NCBI GenBank assembly: GCA_963649295.1 | Contig: CAVJHK010000074.1 | Span: 1-6,255, forward strand | Reading direction: 5' to 3' | Source of the DNA: RGIG3528 sp963649295 | Lineage (GTDB): Bacteria > Bacillota > Clostridia > Lachnospirales > Lachnospiraceae | DNA: 6,255 nt | Part shown: positions 1-6,255 of the stretch, one piece after another | Layout: every line of letters starts with the position of its first letter | Numbering within the stretch: the first letter of the stretch is position 1 | Notes under the pieces: generated by a model | What the model saw: only the letters and a program-made list of their open reading frames with translations | Told to the model about the DNA's origin: nothing | Database searches by the model: none | Program-made: the position numbers and the translations under genes

Positions 1-659
1 ATATAATGGATTTGGAAGTAAAGGAGTTAAGATTACGAAAAAAATGCCTTTCGATTTGCGGACAGATTTCTGATATTCGTGTAAAGTACGGGAAAATTTT
101 TTGTGATAAAATCACGCAAGAATTAAATGATTTAAATTTTGCAAGTCCCGTATTTTCACTGAAGGCAGAAAAAAATGAAGCATTTACCGCCAACGGATTT
201 GACAATATGGAATTTATGATATCGTTAAATCCCGGAGAGCCTTTAAAGCCGCTCATCCGTGTTGCGTCGGGCGGTGAACTTTCGAGAGTATGTCTTGCGA
301 TAAAAACTGTTCTTGCGGATAAGGATGAAATTCCGACGCTCATTTTCGACGAAATAGATACGGGAATTTCGGGGCGAACGGCACAGCGTGTTGCCGAAAA
401 AATGGCACTCCTTGCGCATTCTCATCAAATTATATGCATAACGCATCTTGCGCAGATTGCGTCAATGGCCGATACGCATTTTCTTATAGACAAAAAAATA
501 AACGAAAATTCCGTTAAAACGGAAATAAGAGAACTGAGCGAAAGCGAGCGCATCACCGAAATCGCAAGAATTCTCGGCGGTGCGACGATTACGGATACTG
601 TTGTGGACAGCGCAAAGGAAATGATTTCTTTGGCATCAAAAATAAAGGCGGGAAAATGA
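1..659 (+). CDS. recN: DNA repair protein RecN, C-terminal part (5' truncated by window edge)
   Basis: RecN is an SMC-like cytoplasmic ATPase that acts early in recombinational repair of double-strand breaks. Only about the last 218 of some 555-570 residues are present. The frame is open to the left edge, so the ATG at position 6 is an internal methionine and not the start. Counting from that Met, the fragment shows the end of the coiled coil (about 1-45), the ABC signature ASGGELSR (87-94), the Walker B motif TLIFDEIDTG (111-120) followed by ISGRTAQ, and the H-loop ITHLAQIASMAD with His147. The Walker A half lies upstream, outside the window. The family-typical tail with ARILGG (187-192) ends at a TGA at 657-659. 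The next gene, glgA, begins one base later, which suggests co-transcription and probable translational coupling. The identification is firm from the motif order. Confidence 0.96.
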   Translation, partial: IMDLEVKELRLRKKCLSICGQISDIRVKYGKIFCDKITQELNDLNFASPVFSLKAEKNEAFTANGFDNMEFMISLNPGEPLKPLIRVASGGELSRVCLAIKTVLADKDEIPTLIFDEIDTGISGRTAQRVAEKMALLAHSHQIICITHLAQIASMADTHFLIDKKINENSVKTEIRELSESERITEIARILGGATITDTVVDSAKEMISLASKIKAGK

Positions 660-660
660 C

Positions 661-2103
661 ATGAAAAATATATTGCTTGCGGCATCGGAATGTGTTCCTT
701 TTATCAAAACCGGCGGACTTGCGGACGTTGTCGGGGAACTTCCGAAATATATTGACAAAGAACAATTTGATATGAGGGTAATTATTCCCAAATACAGGGG
801 AATTCCCGAAAAATTCAAGTCTGAGATGAAATTTCTCACAAATTTTCAAATGGATCTCGGCTGGCGTAAGCAATATGTCGGTATTTTTGAACTTGTATTA
901 AACGGTGTTATTTTTTATTTTATAGACAACGAATTTTATTTTAACGGAGAAAGACCGTACGGAGAAATACACGAAGACATAGAAAAATTTGCCTTTTTTG
1001 ACAGAGCGGTTTTGTCATGCCTTCCCGTTATAGGCTTCAGACCCGACATCATTCATTGCAATGACTGGCAAACGGGACTTATTCCGGTATTCCTTCACGA
1101 TTCCTTTTATGCGGGGGAATTTTATCGCGGAATTAAGAGCATTATGACGATTCATAATCTTAAATTCCAAGGCATATATGACAAAAAAACGGTTATGGAT
1201 ACGGCGGGACTTTCACCTTATTATTTTACAAGTGACAAGCTTGAAGCATACGGTGACGCAAATTATTTAAAGGGCGGAATCGTTTATGCTGACATTGTCA
1301 CAACTGTGTCCGAGCAATATGCAAAGGAAATTCAAATGCCTTATTACGGTGAAGGACTTGACGGACTTATGAGGGCACGTTCGAATTCGCTTTGCGGAAT
1401 TGTTAACGGAATCGATACGGATGTTTATAATCCCGAGACGGACAAGGCGATAAAATATCATTTTAATTCCGAAAATTTCAGAGTGAACAAAAAGAAAAAT
1501 AAGGTTCTTCTGCAGGAGGAACTGGGACTTGAAAAAAATGACAAAAAGATGATGATAGGTCTTGTGTCAAGACTTACGGACCAAAAGGGACTTGACCTTG
1601 TGGAATGCGTTATCGAACAGCTTTGTGCGGAAAATATTGAGCTTGTGATTCTTGGAACAGGCGAAGCAAAATATGAAAATCTTTTCAGACATTATGAATG
1701 GAAATATAAGGACAGGGTTTCGTCAAGCATCTATTATAACGAAGAAAGAGCGCATAAGATTTATGCGTCGGCGGATGCGCTTCTGATGCCGTCTTTGTTT
1801 GAGCCCTGCGGCTTAAGTCAGCTTATGGCAATGCGTTACGGTACGCTTCCGATCGTAAGGGAGACGGGCGGATTAAAGGATACCGTAAAACCCTTCAATG
1901 AATACGAAAATACAGGTACGGGATTTTCGTTTATGAATTACAATGCCCACGAGATGTTAAATACGGTTAAATATGCCGTAAATACATTTTATGACAAAAA
2001 GCGCCTGTGGAACAAAATGGCGGAGCGTGCGATGAAAGCGGATTTTTCGTGGAATGCTTCGGCCAAAAAATATGAAATGCTTTATACGGATCTTACAAAA
2101 TGA
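661..2103 (+). CDS. glgA: Glycogen synthase (ADP-glucose:glycogen glucosyltransferase, GT5)
   Basis: This enzyme transfers glucose from ADP-glucose to the non-reducing end of an alpha-1,4-glucan, the elongation step of glycogen synthesis. The 480-residue length is normal for bacterial GlgA. The N-terminal Rossmann domain begins with the hallmark KTGGL (16-20, ADP-glucose binding), followed by HCNDWQTGL (132-140) and TIHNLKFQGIY (163-173); His165 aligns with E. coli His161. The C-terminal GT-B domain has VNGIDTDVYNP (248-258), SRLTDQKGLD (303-312; Arg304 and Lys309 match E. coli Arg300 and Lys305), LGTGE (331-335) and FEPCGLSQLMAMRYG (380-394; Glu381 matches Glu377). All key residues are present, so it should be active. 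The ATG at 661 gives the canonical MKNILLAASE start. A modest AAAGG (644-648) lies 12 nt upstream. It sits 1 nt after recN and overlaps priA by 4 nt. No other glycogen gene is in the window. Confidence 0.97.
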   Translation: MKNILLAASECVPFIKTGGLADVVGELPKYIDKEQFDMRVIIPKYRGIPEKFKSEMKFLTNFQMDLGWRKQYVGIFELVLNGVIFYFIDNEFYFNGERPYGEIHEDIEKFAFFDRAVLSCLPVIGFRPDIIHCNDWQTGLIPVFLHDSFYAGEFYRGIKSIMTIHNLKFQGIYDKKTVMDTAGLSPYYFTSDKLEAYGDANYLKGGIVYADIVTTVSEQYAKEIQMPYYGEGLDGLMRARSNSLCGIVNGIDTDVYNPETDKAIKYHFNSENFRVNKKKNKVLLQEELGLEKNDKKMMIGLVSRLTDQKGLDLVECVIEQLCAENIELVILGTGEAKYENLFRHYEWKYKDRVSSSIYYNEERAHKIYASADALLMPSLFEPCGLSQLMAMRYGTLPIVRETGGLKDTVKPFNEYENTGTGFSFMNYNAHEMLNTVKYAVNTFYDKKRLWNKMAERAMKADFSWNASAKKYEMLYTDLTK

Positions 2104-4330
2104 TTTATGCGGACGTGATTGTCGATATTTCGGTCGAAAATATCGATAAGACATTTCAATACGGTATACCGGAAGACTTGCAGCAGACGGTTAATGTCGG
2201 GACGCGCGTTTTGATTCCCTTTGGGAACAGACGCGAAATGACAGGCTATGTTGTGAGTCTTTCTTTGATACCCAAAATTGAGCCCGAAAAAATCAAGCTT
2301 ATCTTGAGCGTTGCGGAAAAAAGTATATCGATTGAAGGAAAAATGATTGAACTTGCCGCATGGATTAAAGCCAATTACGGCGGAACGATGAACGATGCCC
2401 TGAAGACTGTTTTACCCGTGAAACGTACGGTTAAATTAAATAAAAAAAAGGAAATAGAATTAACCGTAAGTGAGCATGAGGCCGAAAATTATCTGATTGA
2501 ATTCGAAAAAAAACATTTTGTTGCGCAGGCAAGACTCTTAAACGAATTGATAAAATACAAAAAGCTTTCCGTGCGTCTTGTTTCGGAAAAATTAAATATA
2601 AGCGCTTCGTCAGTGTCAAGTCTTGTACGCCGGAGAATATCGGAAATTAAAGAAACGGACGAAAAGTCGGAGTTTGTTGTAAACAAAAACAATACGATTT
2701 TAAATATTGAACAAAAAAATGCGACAGACAGAATAATAAACGATATTGAAAATAACAAAATTAATACTTATTTGATACACGGAATCACCGGAAGCGGAAA
2801 AACGGAAGTATATATGGAAGTGATACAATATGTTATTTCCAAAGGAAAAAAAGTGATTGTCCTTATTCCGGAAATTTCGCTTACTTTTCAAACTGTTTTG
2901 AGATTTACGGAAAGATTCGGAAAGAAAGTTGCTTTTTTTAATTCGAGAATGTCTCAAGGGGAAAGATTTGAAAGCTTTGAAAAGGCAAAAAAAGGGCTTA
3001 TAGATATAATGATAGGACCACGCTCGGCGCTTTTTACCCCATTTTCCGATATCGGACTTATTGTTATTGACGAAGAGCATTCTTTGACATACAAAAGTGA
3101 AACGGTACCGAAATATCATGCACTTTCGGTTGCGCAAAAAATTTGTGAAATGCATAATGCAGCGCTTGTTCTCGGCTCTGCGACACCGAGTCTTGATTCA
3201 TACAAGAAGGCAAAGGATAACGAATATGTTCTTTTGCGCCTTAAAAATNNNNNNNNNNNNNNNNNNNNNNNNNNNNNNNNNNNNNNNNNNNNNNNNNNNN
3301 NNNNNNNNNNNNNAAGAACAATCGTTCAATGTTTTCTTTGGAGCTTGTAAACGATATATCGGAAAGATTGAATAAGCACGAACAGATTATGCTTTTTTTA
3401 AACAGGCGGGGGTATTCGGGATTTGTGTCATGCAGAAAATGCGGAGAGGTGATTATGTGTCCGCATTGTGCCGTGTCACTTAATCTCCACTACGGGAATA
3501 TACTTAAGTGCCATTATTGCGGATATGAAACGCACTTCACACATATTTGTCCGTCATGCGGGTCAAAATATATAAAGACATTCGGAACGGGTACCGAAAA
3601 GGTGGAGGAGCTCACAAAAAAGCTTTTTCCGACGGCAAGAGTTTTGAGAATGGATGCCGATACAACAAAAACAAAAGAAGCCTACGAAAAAATTTTGTCT
3701 GACTTTGCGGCAGAAGAGGCGGATATTTTAATCGGAACGCAAATGATAGTTAAAGGACACGATTTTCCGCGGGTTACTCTTGTGGGGATAGTTGCAGCGG
3801 ATTTGTCGTTGTATGCGGGAGATTACAGAGCGGCGGAAAAAACATATGATCTTCTTGCGCAGGCCGTGGGAAGAGCAGGAAGGGATGCGATTCCCGGAAA
3901 AGTGATAATTCAAACCTATCGTCCTGATCATTATGCGATAGAGTGCGCCGCAAATCATGATTACGAGGGCTTTTTTGAAAGAGAATCGGCATACCGCATG
4001 CTTATGCTTTATCCTCCTTATGCACACCTTATGGCTGTGCTTTTTGTATCGAAAGACGAAAAAAAATCAAGAGACGCAAGCGTTTGGTTTTCTGACACAA
4101 TTTTAAAAAGGTATGATGAGGAAATCAAAGCAGGTAACCTTATTAAAATAGGACCGGCGGCATCGGGAATTTCAAAGATAAACGATTTTTATCGAAACAC
4201 AGTCTGTTTCAAATCAAAAAATTATGATATACTGTGTAAGATATGCGCTGATTTGGAAGAATTGAGAGAGACTTTAAAATCAAAAGGAATAAGCTTTCAG
4301 ACAGATTTTGATCCTGTCGGAGGAATATGA
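2100..4330 (+). CDS. priA: Primosomal protein N' / replication-restart helicase PriA (interrupted by an N gap)
   Basis: PriA is a 3'-5' SF2 helicase that recognises abandoned replication forks and reloads the replisome. The first 383 residues (2100-3248) contain the 3'-end DNA-binding domain (about 1-105), a winged-helix region (about 113-185), Walker A GITGSGKTEVY (228-238), the DEEH box (324-327) and GSATPSLDSY (359-368). After the Ns, from 3314, come the FLNRRGY motif, eight zinc-binding cysteines in four CxxC pairs (3431-3559), GTGTEK, IGTQMIVKGHDF and QAVGRAGR, with the stop at 4328-4330. The two halves lie in different frames only because the N run is 65 nt. With a gap of 63 or 66 nt the product would be 742-743 residues, normal for the family. 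I therefore call one intact gene. The ATG overlaps the glgA stop as ATGA and has no clear ribosome binding site, so coupled translation is likely. Some residues around DEEH are unusual (see findings). Confidence 0.94.
3249..3313. other. Assembly gap (65 Ns) inside priA
   Basis: This is a run of 65 undetermined bases in the middle of priA, between the residues YVLLRLKN and KNNRSMFS. Upstream the PriA frame has codons starting at positions divisible by 3; downstream the frame is offset by 2. An intact gene therefore needs a true gap length that is a multiple of three, for example 60, 63 or 66. In other PriA proteins about 20-22 residues, usually including an LP.V..VDMR-like stretch, separate these two points. 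That matches the approximate size, so the gap probably hides coding sequence only. Confidence 0.97.
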
Positions 4331-4351
4331 TGGGGATTGGGAATTTTAAGC

Positions 4352-4356
4352 GGAGG
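4352..4356 (+). promoter_or_regulatory. Ribosome binding site of def
   Basis: A perfect GGAGG followed by T lies 9 nt before the ATG at 4366, within the 35 nt between priA and def. It fixes the def start and indicates that def is translated independently of priA, unlike the coupled genes upstream. Confidence 0.88.
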
Positions 4357-4365
4357 TAACAATTT

Positions 4366-4839
4366 ATGGCAATCAGAAATATAAGAAAATATCCGGATTC
4401 GGTACTTAATAAGGAATGCAGACCTGTTGACAAAATGACCGAGCGTATAAGGATACTTATTGACGATATGTTTGATACGATGTACGAGGCGGAAGGTGTG
4501 GGGCTTGCGGGACCGCAGGTAGGTGTCCTAAAGCAGATCTGTGTTGTCGATGTGTCGGAGGACTGTACGGAGCCGTATGTTCTCATAAATCCCGAAATAA
4601 TAGAGGCGGACGGAGAGCAGACCGGGAACGAAGGATGCCTTTCGATTCCCGGAAAACAGGGGCAGGTGACACGCCCGAATCATGTTATTGTGAGAGCTTT
4701 AAACGAAGATATGGAAGAAGTGGAAATTGAGGCAACAGAGCTTCTTGCACGGGCTTTTTGTCATGAAATAGATCATCTTCACGGACACCTTTATACCGAA
4801 AAGGTTATTGAAGGGACACTGAAGAGCGGCAACCAATAA
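4366..4839 (+). CDS. def: Peptide deformylase
   Basis: This is a cytoplasmic metallo-hydrolase that removes the formyl group from the N-terminal formylmethionine of nascent proteins, a step needed before methionine aminopeptidase can act. At 157 residues it has the usual bacterial length. All three family motifs are present: motif I GVGLAGPQ (44-51), motif II EGCLS (89-93), whose Cys91 is a metal ligand, and motif III HEIDH (133-137), whose two histidines bind the metal while Glu134 is the catalytic residue. The residue before motif III is Cys (FCHEIDH), where many homologues have Gln. The start is supported by the GGAGG 9 nt upstream and the normal N-terminus MAIRNIRKYPD. It lies 35 nt after priA and 27 nt before fmt, the conserved def-fmt pairing that couples formylation with deformylation. 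Confidence 0.98.
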   Translation: MAIRNIRKYPDSVLNKECRPVDKMTERIRILIDDMFDTMYEAEGVGLAGPQVGVLKQICVVDVSEDCTEPYVLINPEIIEADGEQTGNEGCLSIPGKQGQVTRPNHVIVRALNEDMEEVEIEATELLARAFCHEIDHLHGHLYTEKVIEGTLKSGNQ

Positions 4840-4857
4840 AGAATCAATATCGGTTAC

Positions 4858-4862
4858 GGAGG
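4858..4862 (+). promoter_or_regulatory. Ribosome binding site of fmt (short spacing)
   Basis: GGAGG lies in the 27 nt def-fmt gap, only 4 nt before the ATG at 4867, which is closer than the usual 6-9 nt. The next ATG (4882) would give better spacing (19 nt is in fact too long) no support and would remove the conserved MKIIF beta-strand, so 4867 is kept as the start. Confidence 0.75.
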
Positions 4863-4866
4863 CAGC

Positions 4867-5820
4867 ATGAAAATTATATTTATGGGAACGCCGGATATTG
4901 CGGCAGTTATTTTAAATAAAATTATCGAGTCGGGTGCGCATGATGTATTGTGTGCGGTGACACAGCCCGATAAGCCGTCGGGACGTGGGCAGGAAGTGCA
5001 TAAGTCACCCGTAAAGCAGATTGCGGAAAAAAACAATATCCCCGTGCTTCAGCCGGAAAAGGCGAGCGCTCCCGAATTTATAAGCGGGATATCCGCTATG
5101 AAGCCCGATATCATAGTTGTAGCGGCTTACGGGAAAATTTTAAAGAAAGCATTACTTGATATTCCCGCATACGGATGCATCAATGTTCATGCATCGCTTT
5201 TACCCAAATACAGAGGAGCGTCTCCCATACAATATGCGATAATAAACGACGAAAAGGCGACGGGAGTTACTATTATGCACATGGCGGAAGGACTTGATAC
5301 GGGGGATATTATTTCAAGTGTCGAAATTCCTCTTTCGGATAAAGAAACATTTGGGACACTTCATGACAAAATGGCGGATAAGGGCGCGGAGCTGCTTATT
5401 GAGACGCTTTCGGAAATTGAAGAAGGAAAAGCAAAAAGAATTCCGCAGGATGAAACAAGGGCATCCTATGTTTCAGTAATCACAAAGCAGTTTGGGCAAA
5501 TTGATTTTGATACGGACGCAAAAAAAATCGAATGCCTTGTGCGTGCGCTTAACCCTTGGCCCACGGCATATACGTATATTGACGGAAAAATGCTGAAAAT
5601 CTGGGATGCGGATATTGCGACCGATTTTAATTTTAAATCCTTAAAAAAAGGTACTTTGCCCGGAACAATACTTAAATCTGACGGGAAAAACATATATGTG
5701 CTTTGTAAGGAATCCGTTCTTAAAATAAACGAAGTCCAGCTTGAAGGAAAAAAACGTATGAACACGGCGGATTTTTTGAGAGGATATAAAATCTCGGAAG
5801 GTGTAATAATCGGAAATTAA
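4867..5820 (+). CDS. fmt: Methionyl-tRNA formyltransferase
   Basis: This enzyme transfers a formyl group from 10-formyltetrahydrofolate to Met-tRNAfMet, making the bacterial initiator tRNA. The 317-residue length is typical. The N-terminal formyltransferase domain (about 1-205) starts MKIIFMGTPD and includes VTQPDKPSGRGQ (31-42) and the catalytic triad Asn106 and His108 (in INVHASLLPKYRGASPIQ) with Asp144 (in EGLDTGD). These correspond to E. coli Asn108, His110 and Asp146. The C-terminal tRNA-binding domain (about 206-317) includes ALNPWPTAYT (227-236) and KRMNTADFLRGY (296-307). No key residue is missing. It follows def by 27 nt and has its own GGAGG, so the two are very likely co-transcribed. 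The stop TAA is at 5818-5820, and an 88 nt AT-rich spacer separates it from rlmN. Confidence 0.98.
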   Translation: MKIIFMGTPDIAAVILNKIIESGAHDVLCAVTQPDKPSGRGQEVHKSPVKQIAEKNNIPVLQPEKASAPEFISGISAMKPDIIVVAAYGKILKKALLDIPAYGCINVHASLLPKYRGASPIQYAIINDEKATGVTIMHMAEGLDTGDIISSVEIPLSDKETFGTLHDKMADKGAELLIETLSEIEEGKAKRIPQDETRASYVSVITKQFGQIDFDTDAKKIECLVRALNPWPTAYTYIDGKMLKIWDADIATDFNFKSLKKGTLPGTILKSDGKNIYVLCKESVLKINEVQLEGKKRMNTADFLRGYKISEGVIIGN

Positions 5821-5908
5821 AGCGTTTGACAAAAAAATTGATCTTTTGAATTTTTGTAATAAAAAATACGATAAGCGAAACGTAAGCAAAATTTTTACGA
5901 CATTTATT

Positions 5909-6255
5909 ATGATTGATATAAAATCTTTGGACGAAAACGAAATAAAAAAAGAAATTACGGAAATGGGCATCAAAGGCTTCCATGCGGGGCAGATCTTTTC
6001 TTGGCTTCATTTAAAAAAAGTGAATTCGTTTGATTTAATGTCCGACCTTTCGAAAGCGGAAAGAGAAAAGCTTGCAGAAAAATATCAAATTACTGCTCTT
6101 ACCTGTCTTAAGGAATTAAAGTCTTTGGACGGAACATGCAAATTTCTTTTTATGCTTCCGGACAAGGAAATAATCGAAAGTGTTTTGATGAGCTATAAGC
6201 ACGGATTTTCCGTATGTATTTCGTCGCAGGTCGGATGCAGGATGGGATGCAAATT
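5909..6255 (+). CDS. rlmN: Dual-specificity 23S rRNA/tRNA adenine-C2 methyltransferase RlmN, N-terminal part (3' truncated by window edge)
   Basis: RlmN is a radical-SAM enzyme that makes 2-methyladenosine in 23S rRNA (A2503 in E. coli numbering) and in certain tRNAs at A37. The frame is open to the right edge, giving the first 115 residues of about 340-350. The N-terminal accessory domain has the family pattern FHAGQIFSWLH (24-34), then MSDLSKAEREKL (44-55), and later EIIESVLMSY (87-96). The fragment ends in SSQVGCRMGCK (105-115), which holds the first two cysteines (110 and 114) of the CxxxCxxC Fe-S motif. The third falls just outside. The chosen ATG gives MIDIKSLDENEI, a normal RlmN start, but no Shine-Dalgarno sequence is visible before it. 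The frame stays open upstream to 5810, and a TTG at 5846 is the only plausible earlier start, also without a ribosome binding site. Confidence 0.93.
   Translation, partial: MIDIKSLDENEIKKEITEMGIKGFHAGQIFSWLHLKKVNSFDLMSDLSKAEREKLAEKYQITALTCLKELKSLDGTCKFLFMLPDKEIIESVLMSYKHGFSVCISSQVGCRMGCK

Noticed and set aside
6..8. ATG at position 6 as the true start of a short 217-residue protein
   Set aside because: The frame is open to the left edge, and the encoded sequence begins within the RecN coiled coil, lacking the Walker A half. It is an internal Met of a truncated recN.
2442..2513. Two A8 runs in priA (2442-2449, the first followed by GG, and 2506-2513), as possible programmed frameshift sites
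   Set aside because: The PriA frame continues unbroken through both runs, with recognisable family sequence on either side, so no frameshift is needed. They are ordinary Lys-rich AT-biased codons.
2700..3155. Minus-strand open frame of 151 codons opposite priA
   Set aside because: It is antisense to strongly conserved PriA helicase motifs, its translation resembles no known family, and it is rich in residues expected from reverse-complemented Lys/Glu codons. It is a shadow frame.
3097..3375. Plus-strand frame running across the N gap
   Set aside because: It is out of frame with PriA on both sides and stays open only because the Ns contain no stop codon.
5829..5857. Inverted repeat ACAAAAA(AA)TT / AATTTTTGT after fmt, as a possible terminator
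   Set aside because: The stem is almost entirely A/T with a two-base bulge and no GC-rich core, so it is not a credible intrinsic terminator. Such pairings are expected by chance in this composition.
5641..6010. Minus-strand open frames spanning the fmt end and the rlmN start
   Set aside because: They are antisense to two confident genes. Their Phe/Ile/Ser-rich composition reflects AT-rich complement rather than a protein family, and no ribosome binding site was seen.

Overview
The window looks like an ordinary chromosomal housekeeping stretch from a low- to mid-GC Firmicute, most likely an uncultured member of the Clostridia. This placement rests on three things: the AT-rich coding sequence (about 40% GC by eye), GGAGG-type ribosome binding sites, and the priA-def-fmt...rlmN order typical of Firmicutes. 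No species can be named. A run of 65 Ns inside priA shows that the sequence comes from a draft or scaffolded assembly.

All genes lie on the + strand and are tightly packed. In order they are: the 3' end of recN (DNA repair ATPase, cut by the left edge); glgA (ADP-glucose-type glycogen synthase, complete); priA (replication-restart helicase, complete apart from the N gap); def (peptide deformylase, complete); fmt (methionyl-tRNA formyltransferase, complete); and the 5' end of rlmN (radical-SAM 23S rRNA/tRNA adenine C2-methyltransferase, cut by the right edge inside its Fe-S cysteine motif). recN and glgA are separated by 1 nt, and glgA and priA overlap in an ATGA. priA to def (35 nt) and def to fmt (27 nt) are short gaps, each holding a GGAGG ribosome binding site. 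The only slightly larger gap is the 88 nt AT-rich spacer between fmt and rlmN.

Functionally, recN and priA both serve recombinational repair and fork restart. def and fmt are the two ends of the N-formylmethionine cycle: Fmt formylates the initiator Met-tRNA and Def removes the formyl group from nascent proteins. rlmN modifies the ribosome and tRNA. The odd member is glgA, a carbon-storage gene, which sits between two DNA-maintenance genes without glgB, glgC, glgD or glgP beside it in the window.

I found no RNA gene, mobile element, CRISPR array or convincing undescribed system. The points worth checking are the placement of glgA, the frame-inconsistent N gap in priA, divergent residues near the PriA DEEH motif, and the fmt-rlmN junction, where rsmB is absent and rlmN has no visible ribosome binding site.
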